Assembly (NCBI GenBank): GCA_009780585.1
Contig: WQZS01000013.1
Location: 25,922-89,921, forward strand
Source of the DNA: Defluviitaleaceae bacterium
GTDB taxonomy: Bacteria > Bacillota > Clostridia > Lachnospirales > WQUN01
Reading direction: 5' to 3'
DNA length: 64,000 nucleotides
Shown: piece after piece, positions 1 through 10,907 of the stretch
Position numbering within the stretch: position 1 is the stretch's first letter
How the letters are laid out: every line of letters begins with the position of its first letter
Position numbers and translations under genes: made by a program
The notes under the pieces: model-generated
Database searches by the model: none
Seen by the model: the letters and a program-made list of their open reading frames with translations, nothing else
Told to the model about the DNA's origin: nothing

Positions 1-19
1 GACACTTTACATCCTCCTT
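1..19 (-). other. ribosome-binding site and start of a gene leaving the left edge
   Basis: On the minus strand AAGGAGG (19 down to 13) lies seven bases before a GTG (5 to 3), 50 bases after the stop of the gene at 56-772. This looks like the translation start of a following gene in the same operon. Only the start codon is inside the window, so the product cannot be named. Confidence 0.35.
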
Positions 20-55
20 GTATTTTGTACGGCTTGTTCCATCCTATGCGCCCGG

Positions 56-772
56 TTAAATTTCTGTGATTGTGAAAGCGGCGTTTTCAACCATCAACGC
101 TTCGGCGCAAAGGAGCTTGAGGTGCAATATAAAAGGAAGCGTATGCTCCGCGGTATCGATTGCGATGCCCCCGGCGGAGAGGGTTTTGCGCGTGTCCGGC
201 CGCGTCATGCTGTCATAGAAGGTATATATCGTCTTATTCTCCGCGGTTTGCAAGGCGATGGCGAAGTCCGTTTTATGCCCCGCCATACTCTTGACGGTCA
301 GCGAAAAGCCGATAAGAAAACGTCCCTTTTTGCGGATTTCGATTTTGGAAGGATTATCGACATTCACGCGCACGCAGTCCCCGTAATGGGATGCCGCGTT
401 CCACTTCAAAGCGGTGTCGGGGCACCATTTTTCGCACTTGGTATCCAAAACCGCGCCGCATTTCGCCTTGCAAGGGTCGGTAAGGCAAGGATCGGTGAGG
501 GCGTTTAACGCCTTGTCCATCTTCCCCTTCAACAGCATTTGGTTCTGCGAAACGTTCTCCAATAGATTCGAAATACTGGCGTTGACCGCCAGCAGCTTGT
601 CGATGTCGTTGGGCGGCTTTAAATGCTTTAATACATGTTGCAACTTTTCGCCCTCGGCGTTAAGGATGTGGCTGAGGGCAAGCTCCTCCATCGCGATGGA
701 GGTCAGTATCATGTGGATTGCGTTCTCACGCGTGATGCACGGGTTGCACTCGGGAAATGCGGGCATGGACAT
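56..772 (-). CDS. probable spore-surface protein with conserved N-terminal leader
   Basis: 238 residues, no signal peptide and no membrane segment. The N-terminal part (about residues 10-48) contains ITRENAIHMILTSIAMEELA followed by LSHILNAEGEKLQ, a leader I associate from memory with spore-coat or exosporium proteins and collagen-like proteins of Firmicutes. The middle has a cysteine-rich patch (DPCLTDPCKAKCG) and the last 120 residues look like a beta-rich domain, as in exosporium proteins with TNF-like ends. There is no collagen GXX tract here. The start is supported by GAGGTGA eight bases upstream. It is probably first in an operon with the gene leaving the left edge. Spore localisation is an inference from the leader only. 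Confidence 0.6.
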   Translation of the reverse strand: MSMPAFPECNPCITRENAIHMILTSIAMEELALSHILNAEGEKLQHVLKHLKPPNDIDKLLAVNASISNLLENVSQNQMLLKGKMDKALNALTDPCLTDPCKAKCGAVLDTKCEKWCPDTALKWNAASHYGDCVRVNVDNPSKIEIRKKGRFLIGFSLTVKSMAGHKTDFAIALQTAENKTIYTFYDSMTRPDTRKTLSAGGIAIDTAEHTLPFILHLKLLCAEALMVENAAFTITEI

Positions 773-900
773 GGAAAATCACCTCGGATAAATAATGCAT
801 TTTATTCGGGGCGGGGTGGTTTGGTTAAATTAAATTTTACAAACCGCTTTGGGCATGATTTTAGCCTATATGGGTGGTAGGCGGTCAATGAAACGTAACG

Positions 901-930
901 AAAAAGCCGCCCCCTGCAAGGATAGCGGCT
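901..930 (-). terminator. Rho-independent terminator, minus strand
   Basis: Read on the minus strand, AGCCGC and GCGGCT form a stem followed by five Ts. It would end a transcript coming from about 1095, antisense to the plus-strand transcript that ends at 1018. Confidence 0.55.
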
Positions 931-988
931 CTAACACAGAAACACATTAGGTCGTGAAGCCAAGCCGGAAAGCGGTTGTTCTTCACAG

Positions 989-1018
989 TAGGTCACGGTT
1001 CACGCCGTGACCTATTTT
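989..1018 (+). terminator. Rho-independent terminator, plus strand
   Basis: TAGGTCACGG and CCGTGACCTA form a perfect 10-bp stem with a six-base loop, followed directly by TTTTTATT. It lies inside the proposed minus-strand RNA, so the region is terminated in both directions. Confidence 0.7.
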
Positions 1019-1087
1019 TATTATATCCAAAATAATTGGAAATGCAACTGTTGTAATTTTATTACGTGTGAACTCTTGCGGAAATAT

Positions 1088-1116
1088 TTGCGCTTGGATT
1101 TTTTATATGCTAAAAT
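1088..1116 (+). promoter_or_regulatory. sigma-A-type promoter of the structured leader
   Basis: TTGCGC (1088-1093), exact 17-base spacer, TAAAAT (1111-1116). Transcription would start near 1123 and run into the structured leader upstream of the secreted-protein gene at 1521. Confidence 0.6.
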
Positions 1117-1131
1117 GAATTTGCAACACAA
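1102..1131 (-). promoter_or_regulatory. possible promoter of the antisense RNA
   Basis: Minus strand: TTGTGT, 18-base spacer, TATAAA. It overlaps the plus-strand promoter at 1088-1116, giving face-to-face divergent promoters. Moderate match only. Confidence 0.3.
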
Positions 1132-1459
1132 GCGTAGCGACCGTGAGGTGGTGGAACACCTCGCGGAGCGTGTAGGGATTCTACACATCACCTAACACAC
1201 ACGGGTTTACGCCCGCCACTACGCAATCAAGATTCTAACATTGATTTACCCGTGTTTCAATGATTCCCTTCGGGTCGTTGGCGTGGTGTTCGCCTTTGTT
1301 GGGTTTGGGTTGTGTATAGGTTGGCAACAAGCGCGTATTTGATTTATCTTGGATGATTCAAGGTGTGTAGGTGATGGCAGGGTTCTGCCGTCCTTGCACA
1401 CCTTTTTTGTCGGCATACCCGCGGGGTGAGGTGCAAACGTAACTTCTCCCGTGGGTATG
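1123..1459 (+). ncRNA. structured RNA leader with terminator and antiterminator-like pairing
   Basis: About 340 nt between the promoter at 1088 and the gene at 1521, without a plausible reading frame but dense in stems: GCGTAG/CTACGC closing a branched region, GAGGTG/CACCTC, GTGTAG/CTACAC, CAATGATTC/GGGTCGTTG with a five-base loop, GGCG/CGCC, the terminator at 1362-1408, and a 12-bp stem at 1414-1425 with 1448-1459. Segment 1186-1200 is complementary, apart from one bulged A, to the 5' arm of the terminator (1363-1376). Two exclusive folds are therefore possible, as in riboswitches and attenuators. I do not recognise a known riboswitch class. It could also be a stand-alone ncRNA ending at 1408. 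Confidence 0.5.
1362..1408 (+). terminator. terminator inside the leader
   Basis: GGTGTG and CACACC close an outer stem, GGCAG and CTGCC an inner stem, and six Ts follow (1403-1408). It is 110 bases before the start of the downstream gene, in the position of an attenuator. Confidence 0.65.
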
Positions 1460-1520
1460 GATAAAAATAAATATCAATAATGCCCTAATATCCATAAAAT
1501 CCAATAGGAGGAAGATGATT

Positions 1521-2882
1521 ATGACAAAAAAAGCGTCAGTAGAAAGTTGCAAGCGAAATATTATTTTTTTATCGTTGGGTTGTAAGGTATTGCGTACGGT
1601 CAAATTAACCGCATTTGGTGTAGCTATATTTGGGATGGGTGCATTGACACCGATGTCGGCCCTGGCAAGCGCGCCACCGCCAACGAGCACACCGAGAGTA
1701 GCCACCACAGTCGCCCCAACCCGGGCACAAATTGTCGAGGACGAAGCAGAAGAAGTTGAAGAATACGCAATTGGCGAACGTCCCTTTATCGCGGAGGTTC
1801 CGGGGGATGAATTGGGAATTGACCGTTCGTACCGAAATGCGACACCTTGGCATGAAATGTTGTTCTGGCGGGATGCTGACACTGGCATGGATTCTACCAT
1901 TATGAGAATATTCCATATGGCGGACACTGAAAGGCCAATCCAATTTTCCAGACAAATGGGGGGTGAGATGTCATGGAATCAGGGTATCCAATCCATTTAC
2001 ATTACACAGAACAGAAGTGGGAATATAGGGATAATTTTCCCCAGTAGGGAAATGGGGCAGCAACCGGTGCTACTGAACTCCCACTTTAGGGGGACGGTAC
2101 CATGGTTAATCACCCATGCAGGAGATGGATTCACAGCGCCAACAGGGGACTTGACAATGGTTGAGGTTGTGGACAGAATACCGGAGGATTTGTTGAAATA
2201 TATTCCCCAGGAATTTTGGGATGGGTTCGAAGAAGCACGAGAAGATCATGATGCGGTCAATAGCAGGCATGAGAGTATTTTAATACCGCAAGATTTTGCA
2301 CCAGAGTTGGACATGGATGCGCAGATCGAAGAAATAACAGGTATGCCGGCCCAGGAAGCGAGAAAAATGGTAGCGGACATGCAAGAATACATCCGAATCG
2401 AAGTGCAAAAAGTTTTTAAGGATAAAGAATTCCCTCATGTCGGCGGAGCGATACTGAACGGACAAATCTATGTTAATATTATGGGTCCTATTGTCCAGAT
2501 AATGTCTAATCCATCGGAGGTACAACACCTCCTTGAAGAATGGCGCGCATTTTTGGTCGAGATGAACCTCGGTTGGGGGCACGAGCAACAAATTGCGGAC
2601 CGCGAAAACCCACGCGAAATTGTATGGAATACCCCAATCACTCCTACGGTACAAGCCCAGCAAACACCAACCCGGCAAGCACCGGCCCAGCCAAATCCAC
2701 AAATTGCCGCAGAGCGCGCACGAATAATCGCGGAAATGGAAAGATTGATAGATTTGCAAAACGAGGTTTCAGCTCGACCATGGACACCGGAGAGCACGGC
2801 AGAGGCTAATCGTATCGGCGAGGAAGTTATAGCATTATCCGCCCGGTTACGCGCACTTACCGCGCAGATGAACGCGGCGTAG
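1521..2882 (+). CDS. secreted protein of unknown function
   Basis: I do not recognise the family. The start at 1521 (MTKKAS) is preferred over the ATG six bases earlier because AGGAGG at 1506-1511 is nine bases from it. The product is 453 residues. It has an unusually long basic N-region, a hydrophobic core and an AxA-type cleavage region (SALASA, about residues 47-52), so export is likely. It continues with an Ala/Pro/Thr stretch, an acidic patch (EDEAEEVEEYA), a folded-looking middle, a Gln/Pro/Thr linker (TPTVQAQQTPTRQAPAQPNP) and a C-terminal helix rich in Ala, Glu and Arg. Its expression may be controlled by the leader at 1123-1459. A terminator follows at 2965. Confidence 0.75.
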   Translation: MTKKASVESCKRNIIFLSLGCKVLRTVKLTAFGVAIFGMGALTPMSALASAPPPTSTPRVATTVAPTRAQIVEDEAEEVEEYAIGERPFIAEVPGDELGIDRSYRNATPWHEMLFWRDADTGMDSTIMRIFHMADTERPIQFSRQMGGEMSWNQGIQSIYITQNRSGNIGIIFPSREMGQQPVLLNSHFRGTVPWLITHAGDGFTAPTGDLTMVEVVDRIPEDLLKYIPQEFWDGFEEAREDHDAVNSRHESILIPQDFAPELDMDAQIEEITGMPAQEARKMVADMQEYIRIEVQKVFKDKEFPHVGGAILNGQIYVNIMGPIVQIMSNPSEVQHLLEEWRAFLVEMNLGWGHEQQIADRENPREIVWNTPITPTVQAQQTPTRQAPAQPNPQIAAERARIIAEMERLIDLQNEVSARPWTPESTAEANRIGEEVIALSARLRALTAQMNAA

Positions 2883-2964
2883 GTAAAAAAGAGGATAAAA
2901 ATAAGGTATAAAAACAATTATTAAGTAATTTTAATTATAAATGATTGAATAGATAATTGAAAGA

Positions 2965-2997
2965 GCAGTTGGTCATTAGTTGACCAGCTGCCTTTTT
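2965..2997 (+). terminator. Rho-independent terminator
   Basis: GCAGTTGGTCA and TGACCAGCTGC form an 11-bp stem (one G-T pair) with a five-base loop, followed by CTTTTT. It ends the secreted-protein transcript and separates it from the convergent gene at 3050. Confidence 0.8.
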
Positions 2998-3049
2998 ACA
3001 TCACCAAACGTACCGTTCGGTATATGGCGCTTCCATGATTCGTACGGTT

Positions 3050-3688
3050 TTATTGTACATCACTTTCCCCGATTTCCGCTTCCCCCGCAAATACAAGGGA
3101 CAAATCCACTTCGAAGCCGCTTAAACAAGCGACAGGGGCAAAATGGGTTTCGTTATAATTAACGGCGGTATATTGCTTACCCAACAAGCGGTGGACCGTT
3201 ACGGTATTATCGGACGGGTCAACAATCCAATATTCGGGAACACCCGCGTTTAGATATTTTAAGTATTTTATTATTTTATCATGCTGCCTGTTCGACGGGG
3301 AAAGGATTTCGATAATTAAATCGGGTGTACCTACGCAACCGGCGGGTTTAATTTTGGAACGGTCGCAAATAACAACGATATCCGGATTTACCGTTGTTTC
3401 ATCATTTTCGTCCAACTGCACGCTTAGGGGTGCGAATACCCTGCACCCCTTCCCTAAAAGGTGATTGCCGATTTGCCTGGAAATTTCCCCCGAAATAGCT
3501 TGATGCCGTGAAGAAGGCATCGCCATCATATGAATGTCGCTCGGAAGGTTCACGCTCTTCGCGGCGGGTGTGTCCAAAACATATAACTGCCCGTTTATTA
3601 ATTCCGCCCAAACGTCTTGGGGCAACGCGTTTAAATCATCCAATGTGTAATTTTTATTTTGTTTTATATGTGACGGCAATGCGCTCAT
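3050..3688 (-). CDS. Uma2-family (DUF820) putative restriction-endonuclease-fold protein
   Basis: 212 residues, the usual length for the Uma2 family, a PD-(D/E)XK-fold group widespread in Cyanobacteria and Firmicutes with no settled cellular role. Typical features are visible: N-terminal YTLDDLNALPQDVWAELING, then NPDIVVICD, then GTPDLIIEILSPSNRQHD, KYLKYLNAGVPEYWIVDP. The PD, the E of IEIL and the D of DKIIKY probably form the nuclease-fold active site. The start has GGAGG-like sequence upstream and an extended -10 promoter at 3728-3736. It is a single-gene unit. Nuclease activity is inferred from the family only. Confidence 0.8.
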   Translation of the reverse strand: MSALPSHIKQNKNYTLDDLNALPQDVWAELINGQLYVLDTPAAKSVNLPSDIHMMAMPSSRHQAISGEISRQIGNHLLGKGCRVFAPLSVQLDENDETTVNPDIVVICDRSKIKPAGCVGTPDLIIEILSPSNRQHDKIIKYLKYLNAGVPEYWIVDPSDNTVTVHRLLGKQYTAVNYNETHFAPVACLSGFEVDLSLVFAGEAEIGESDVQ

Positions 3689-3727
3689 ATTTTGCCTCCT
3701 GCTGGTGGTTTTAAAGACATTTTATTT

Positions 3728-3736
3728 AGTATAGCA
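3728..3736 (-). promoter_or_regulatory. extended -10 promoter for the Uma2 gene
   Basis: Minus strand TGC TATACT. It mirrors the TGC TATAAT at 3773-3781 on the plus strand, so the two divergent genes are driven from matching extended -10 elements about 40 bases apart. Confidence 0.45.
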
Positions 3737-3772
3737 TAATTTTAACCTTTACAATCGGTAAACGACAAACCA

Positions 3773-3781
3773 TGCTATAAT
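3773..3781 (+). promoter_or_regulatory. extended -10 promoter for the flavoprotein gene
   Basis: TGC TATAAT about 30 bases before the ATG at 3811; no good -35 is present, as is common for extended -10 promoters. Confidence 0.5.
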
Positions 3782-3810
3782 ACCCGTAACATTTGGTATA
3801 GGGGGTACGC

Positions 3811-4470
3811 ATGTTTAAAAAATTACTTATCATTAACGCCACGCCCAAAAAGGATGGGCTTAGCTATTCATTTGTGCAAGCCGCAAAAGAAGCCGCCGAT
3901 GAAAATGGCCTGGATTCGGAAATCCTGCGGCTGGCGGGTTTGGGCTTGCAAAAATGTATGATGTGTTATGACGGCTGGGGCATTTGTTTTAAGGAACACA
4001 GGTGCGCGTTCGGCGAAAAGGACGGATTCGGCAACGTGCAAAAAATGATATCGGAAGCCGACGCGTTTGTGTATGTGACCCCTGTATATTGGGGCGAAAT
4101 CAGCGAGGAATTGAAAATATTTTGGGATAAACTGAGGCGCTGCGAAACAACCAAGCAATGGAACGGCAGGGAGGAAAGCATCTCCTTCCATAAAAATAAG
4201 CCGAGTATTATCGTAGCGGCGGCGGGCGGCGGTGGCGGCGGTATTCCAAGCACCTTTGTGGCGATGGACCGTGCCGTTGACCAGTTGGGCGAGCATACGG
4301 GGCACATGAACGGTACTGCCGGGGTCTTTGATTACATTGCCGTAAACCGTTGGAACCAGGTATATAAACGGGAAGCGTTAAAAGCGGCGATTGCCGAAAT
4401 GACGGCCATTAACCGCGACAAAAAGGCCGTTCCCGTGATGAATCACTTGAACGACCTGGAGAAATTTTAA
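3811..4470 (+). CDS. NADPH-dependent FMN reductase / flavodoxin-like family protein
   Basis: 219 residues. The N-terminus (KKLLIINATPKKDGLSYSF) is the first strand and phosphate loop of the flavodoxin-like fold that binds FMN. The segment CMMCYDGWGICFKEHRC resembles the cysteine-rich region of iron-sulfur-flavoprotein relatives, and FVYVTPVYWGEISEELKIFWDKL is the typical second FMN contact region. A run of glycines (AAAGGGGGGIPST) follows. The protein probably transfers electrons or reduces small molecules with NAD(P)H; the substrate cannot be told. GGGGG lies five bases before the ATG. It converges with the ATPase gene at 4482, 11 bases away. Confidence 0.8.
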   Translation: MFKKLLIINATPKKDGLSYSFVQAAKEAADENGLDSEILRLAGLGLQKCMMCYDGWGICFKEHRCAFGEKDGFGNVQKMISEADAFVYVTPVYWGEISEELKIFWDKLRRCETTKQWNGREESISFHKNKPSIIVAAAGGGGGGIPSTFVAMDRAVDQLGEHTGHMNGTAGVFDYIAVNRWNQVYKREALKAAIAEMTAINRDKKAVPVMNHLNDLEKF

Positions 4471-4481
4471 GTACAATATTT

Positions 4482-5696
4482 TCAACCCCAATCCGAAGCA
4501 AGCAGGAAGTCCTTGATATTCCTGTGTTTGATCCCGTTTCGGCTCATGTCAAATTCATCCAATGATACGACGTATTTCGGGAAATGGTCCCGAATGGAAT
4601 CATATACGCCGAATTCACGCCGCAGGGTATCTTCCGACGCGAAAAGGTATGCGACTTGGATATATAGTTTTTCCGCTTGTTTTTCGCAGATAAAGTCGAT
4701 TTCCCGCGTTCCGATTTTCCCCACGGTTATCCTGTAACCCCTTCGCAGCATTTCCATATAGACGACGTTTTCCAATATGAGGTTAACGTCTTTTTCGTTG
4801 CCGCCGAAAACAGCCTCGCGTATGCCATGGTCGGCGGCATAATATTTTTCGTTGACCGTAAGTAATTTTTTGCCTTGCAAATCCTGCCTGCGGACTTGGT
4901 AAAAAAGGAACGCGTCCACACAGTAGCCGATGTAGTTCATCACCGTTTCGGGCGCGGCAAAACGTCGTTCGCTCTTAAAATATTTTGAAACGGACGCCGC
5001 CGAAAAGGTCGTGCCTACGCCGGCGAATACGTAAGCGATAATGCGCTCCAGCAGATCGACATCGCGGACGGCGTTGCGCTTCACGATATCCTTTAGGACG
5101 ATTGAATTGAACAGGTCTTGGAGATAAATTTGCGACGGCGTATCTTCAAAACGCAAATTGCCGAGGTAGGGCATACCGCCGTAATGTAAATATTTTGTGA
5201 AGACCTCTTGTTTGGTTGTTTGTGGAAAAACGGAACCGTATAGTTCAAAAAATTCCGCGAAGGAAAAAGGATAGATAACAAACTCGACATACCGCCCGGC
5301 AAGGTAAGTCGCAAGTTCGCCGGAAAGCAGCTTGGCGTTCGAACCCGTGATGTAGATGTCACAATCAAACGCCACGCGCAGGGAGTTGACGCACTTTTCC
5401 CAATCCGCTACCTCTTGGATTTCATCGAAAAAAAGATATGCCTTACCCTTTATGGCCGAAATCCGTGCTTCCACTTCGTCGTGCAAGGCTTTCGCGGTGA
5501 GGAAGGGAAGGTTTTTCATATCCTCAAAGTTGAATTTTACGAATCGTGAGGCGTCAATTCCTTCGGCAACCAGTTCATCCTGTATCAATTCCAGCATTAC
5601 CGACTTTCCGCTGCGCCTCATTCCGGTAAGCACTTTGATTAAATCGTTGCCGATGAACGGGCGGATGCGGTTCATATAGGTTTCCCTTTTAATCAT
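4482..5696 (-). CDS. AAA-type ATPase with DUF4143 C-terminal domain
   Basis: 404 residues from the ATG at 5696 (MIKRETYMNRIRPF), chosen because AAGGAG lies upstream and family members begin this way. Walker A is GMRRSGKS (about residues 25-32), Walker B AYLFFDEIQEV, then ITGSNAKLLSGELATYLAGR. The C-terminal half is the DUF4143 region, ending with the nuclease-like segment GTREIDFICEKQAEKLYIQV. Such proteins are common in anaerobes and often occur as lone, mobile, patchily distributed genes; their role is unknown. It has its own promoter (5731-5759) and is isolated from eno by a terminator. A second member of the same broad family is at 50672. Confidence 0.85.
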   Translation of the reverse strand: MIKRETYMNRIRPFIGNDLIKVLTGMRRSGKSVMLELIQDELVAEGIDASRFVKFNFEDMKNLPFLTAKALHDEVEARISAIKGKAYLFFDEIQEVADWEKCVNSLRVAFDCDIYITGSNAKLLSGELATYLAGRYVEFVIYPFSFAEFFELYGSVFPQTTKQEVFTKYLHYGGMPYLGNLRFEDTPSQIYLQDLFNSIVLKDIVKRNAVRDVDLLERIIAYVFAGVGTTFSAASVSKYFKSERRFAAPETVMNYIGYCVDAFLFYQVRRQDLQGKKLLTVNEKYYAADHGIREAVFGGNEKDVNLILENVVYMEMLRRGYRITVGKIGTREIDFICEKQAEKLYIQVAYLFASEDTLRREFGVYDSIRDHFPKYVVSLDEFDMSRNGIKHRNIKDFLLASDWG

Positions 5697-5730
5697 GACG
5701 GTTCGGACTCCTTTTGCGGAAAGTGAATTT

Positions 5731-5759
5731 AATATATCACGGGTAAAGGTGAATGTAAA
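5731..5759 (-). promoter_or_regulatory. promoter of the DUF4143 ATPase
   Basis: Minus strand: TTTACA, exact 17-base spacer, TATATT. It lies 35-63 bases before the start codon at 5696. Confidence 0.65.
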
Positions 5760-5762
5760 GAA

Positions 5763-5808
5763 AAAATACGTCAAACATTAAGATATAACTTAATTATTGA
5801 CGTATTTT
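5763..5808. repeat. perfect 12-bp inverted repeat upstream of the ATPase promoter
   Basis: AAAATACGTCAA (5763-5774) and TTGACGTATTTT (5797-5808) are perfect inverted copies separated by 22 bases, with TAAG/CTTA nested inside. It sits directly upstream of the -35 of the ATPase promoter. It may be an operator or an A/T-rich hairpin. Confidence 0.7.
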
Positions 5809-5855
5809 AATAGATTTATACGAAATAACCCGTTCCCAGGGAAATCCATATCAAG

Positions 5856-5885
5856 AAAAAACCCGCGATATTAGGCGCGGGTTTT
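5856..5885 (-). terminator. bidirectional-looking terminator of the glycolytic operon
   Basis: AAAACCCGCG and CGCGGGTTTT form a perfect 10-bp stem with an eight-base loop; on the minus strand the stem is followed by a run of Ts. It lies 38 bases after the eno stop codon. Confidence 0.8.
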
Positions 5886-5922
5886 CGGGTGGAGTTTCAA
5901 GATTACACCTATTTTTTTGGCC

Positions 5923-8874
<2,952 letters not shown>

Positions 8875-8882
<8 letters not shown>

Positions 8883-9621
8883 AATGGACGACCTTCTCGA
8901 ACGTCGGCTTTACGCTTGCGCCGCCGACCAGCCCGCCGTCGATGTTGGGCATGGCGAAGATATCCTTGGCGTTGGTGTGGTCCACACTGCCGCCGTACAG
9001 GATGCGGATTTTTTCGGCGGCGACGGGGCCGCACTTTTCGAATACCTGATTGCGGACGATTTCACAGGCTTCCTCGGCCTGTTCAAGCGTGGCGACCTCG
9101 CCGGTGCCGATCGCCCAAATGGGTTCGTACGCGATGACGATCTTCGCCGCTTGCTCGGGGGTGATTTCATCCAGCGCAAACGTGATTTGCTTTTTGAGTA
9201 CGTCGGCTGTCCGGTTTTCCTTGCGCTGGCGTTGGGATTCGCCGCAGCAAATGATCGGCGTGATCCCGTGTTCCAGGGCTTTTAACGCTTTTAGGTTAAC
9301 GGTCGTGTCCGATTCGCCGAAGCGTTCGCGCCGTTCCGAATGGCCGATGATGACGTACGGTACACCCATACTGCCCAGCATTTTTGGCGAAATTTCGCCC
9401 GTGTACGCGCCTTCATCGCGGTAGTGCATGTTCTGCGCGCCCACGCAAATGTGCGTACCCTTCAACGCTTCCATGACCGCTTGAAGCGACACGTACGGTA
9501 CGCAAAGTACCACGTCCACTTCATCGGAATTAATCGTTTCCTTTATATCCTGCACGAATTCCCGCGCCTTGTCGGGCGTGAAATTCATCTTCCAGTTACC
9601 CGCGACCAATTTCTTACGCAT
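8875..9621 (-). CDS. tpiA: triosephosphate isomerase
   Basis: 248 residues, normal length. Interconverts dihydroxyacetone phosphate and glyceraldehyde 3-phosphate. It shows the N-terminal KKLVAGNWKMN with the catalytic lysine, VIIGHSERR with the catalytic histidine, VIAYEPIWAIGTG with the catalytic glutamate and flexible loop 6, and the phosphate-binding ILYGGSVDHTNA plus GGLVGGAS. It starts two bases after the pgk stop and overlaps gpmI. Confidence 0.97.
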
Positions 9622-9623
9622 AT

Positions 9624-10826
9624 TTACACCCCCGCCTTCGGCGTTGACGCGTTAACGGCTTCCACGCCCGGTAGCTTTTTACCTTCTAGAAATTCCAAGG
9701 AAGCCCCGCCGCCCGTGGAGATGTGCGACATTTTATCCGCGAAGCCCAATTGGATGACCGCCGCCGCGCTGTCGCCGCCGCCGATAATCGTGGTCGCGTC
9801 CAGCTCCGCCATCGCCTTCGCCAAGGCCAGCGTGCCCTGCGCGAATACGGGGAACTCGAATACGCCCATGGGGCCGTTCCATATCACGGTTTTCGCGCCT
9901 TGGAGGGCTTCCGTGAAGCGCTTTTGCGTCTTCGCGCCGATGTCCAGGCCCTGCCAGCCGTCGGGGATCGCGTCCGCGTCCACGCATTGCCACTCCGCGT
10001 CGGCTTTGAACTCCTTCGTGATCATCGTATCGATGGGAAGGAGCAGTTCGACACCTTTGTCCTTCGCTTTTTGTATCATTTCCTTAGCGTAGTCGATACG
10101 GTCTTCCTCCACGATGGACGTACCCGTGCCGTAGCCCTGCGCACGGAAGAACGTATACGCCATCGCGCCGCCGATGATCAGTTTGTCCACCTTTTCAAGC
10201 AACGCGTTGATGACGCCGATCTTGTCCGACACCTTCAAGCCGCCCAAAATCGCTACAAAGGGGCGCACGGGCTTGTCCACCGCTTCGCCCAAAAACTTCA
10301 ATTCCTTCTCCATCAAGTAGCCCACGGCGGATTCGCCCACCAGCGCGGCCACGCCCACCGTGGAGCAATGCGCCCGGTGCGCTGAGCCGAACGCGTCGTT
10401 GACGTACACGTCCGCAAGCGAAGCCAGGTCCTTCGAAAACGCTTCCTCGTTTTTGCCTTCCTCCGGGCGGAAGCGCGTGTTTTGCAACAGCGCGACTTCG
10501 CCGTCCTTTAAGGCGTTGACCGCTTCCCGCACCGCGTCCGAAACCACCGCGTCGTCCGCGAGGAACTTGACGGGTTTACCCAAATGCTCCGCCAAACGTT
10601 CCGCCACGGGCGCGAGGGTCGCCTTCGCGTCGGGCCCCTTGGGCTTGCCCAAATGCGAGCAAAGCACCAGCCGCCCGCCGTCGGCGATCAATTTCCTAAG
10701 CGTAGGCAACGCGGCCACGATCCGATTGTCGTCGGAAATCTTGCCGTCGATCAGCGGCACGTTAAAGTCGCACCGCACCAATACGCGCTTACCCTTCACT
10801 TGGATGTCGTTAACCGTTTTCTTCAT
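9624..10826 (-). CDS. pgk: phosphoglycerate kinase
   Basis: 400 residues. Transfers phosphate from 1,3-bisphosphoglycerate to ADP. The N-terminal substrate domain shows [32 protein letters not shown] and [15 protein letters not shown]; the C-terminal nucleotide domain shows [22 protein letters not shown] and [16 protein letters not shown] lies upstream of the ATG. It is the first gene of the operon; glyceraldehyde-3-phosphate dehydrogenase, usually the upstream neighbour, is not in the window. Confidence 0.97.
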   Translation of the reverse strand: MKKTVNDIQVKGKRVLVRCDFNVPLIDGKISDDNRIVAALPTLRKLIADGGRLVLCSHLGKPKGPDAKATLAPVAERLAEHLGKPVKFLADDAVVSDAVREAVNALKDGEVALLQNTRFRPEEGKNEEAFSKDLASLADVYVNDAFGSAHRAHCSTVGVAALVGESAVGYLMEKELKFLGEAVDKPVRPFVAILGGLKVSDKIGVINALLEKVDKLIIGGAMAYTFFRAQGYGTGTSIVEEDRIDYAKEMIQKAKDKGVELLLPIDTMITKEFKADAEWQCVDADAIPDGWQGLDIGAKTQKRFTEALQGAKTVIWNGPMGVFEFPVFAQGTLALAKAMAELDATTIIGGGDSAAAVIQLGFADKMSHISTGGGASLEFLEGKKLPGVEAVNASTPKAGV

Positions 10827-10863
10827 ATCGTTACTCCTTTATGGAAAAATATGCATTGTCATC

Positions 10864-10872
10864 ATTTTAGCA
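10864..10872 (-). promoter_or_regulatory. possible extended -10 promoter of the pgk operon
   Basis: Minus strand TGC TAAAAT about 40 bases before the pgk start. No good -35 hexamer is seen 17 bases upstream. Confidence 0.4.
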
Positions 10873-10907
10873 TTTATGCGGCCCCTTGCATACCCTGTTA
10901 TCGGGTG

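Larger units (their letters stand above)
901..1096 (-). ncRNA. candidate antisense RNA of a type I-like locus
   Basis: A minus-strand transcript from a possible promoter at 1102-1131 to the terminator at 901-930 would be about 195 nt. It would contain a perfect 10-bp hairpin (989-998 with 1005-1014), a second hairpin closed by GTGAAG/CTTCAC (953-987) and the terminal hairpin. The plus strand is terminated at 1018, so two opposing transcripts would overlap by about 120 bases at their 3' ends, as in TxpA/RatA-type toxin-antitoxin loci. I see no convincing hydrophobic toxin peptide; the only small plus-strand frame (856-951) is not membrane-like. The locus may be decayed or may be something else. 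Confidence 0.35.

Noticed and set aside
1007..1195. 62-codon plus-strand frame in the structured region
   Set aside because: It starts inside a terminator T run and crosses a promoter and hairpins; RNA structure is the better explanation.
9340..10385. Long plus-strand frames across pgk and tpiA
   Set aside because: Shadows of the minus-strand glycolytic genes; composition is Arg/His-rich as expected from antisense reading.
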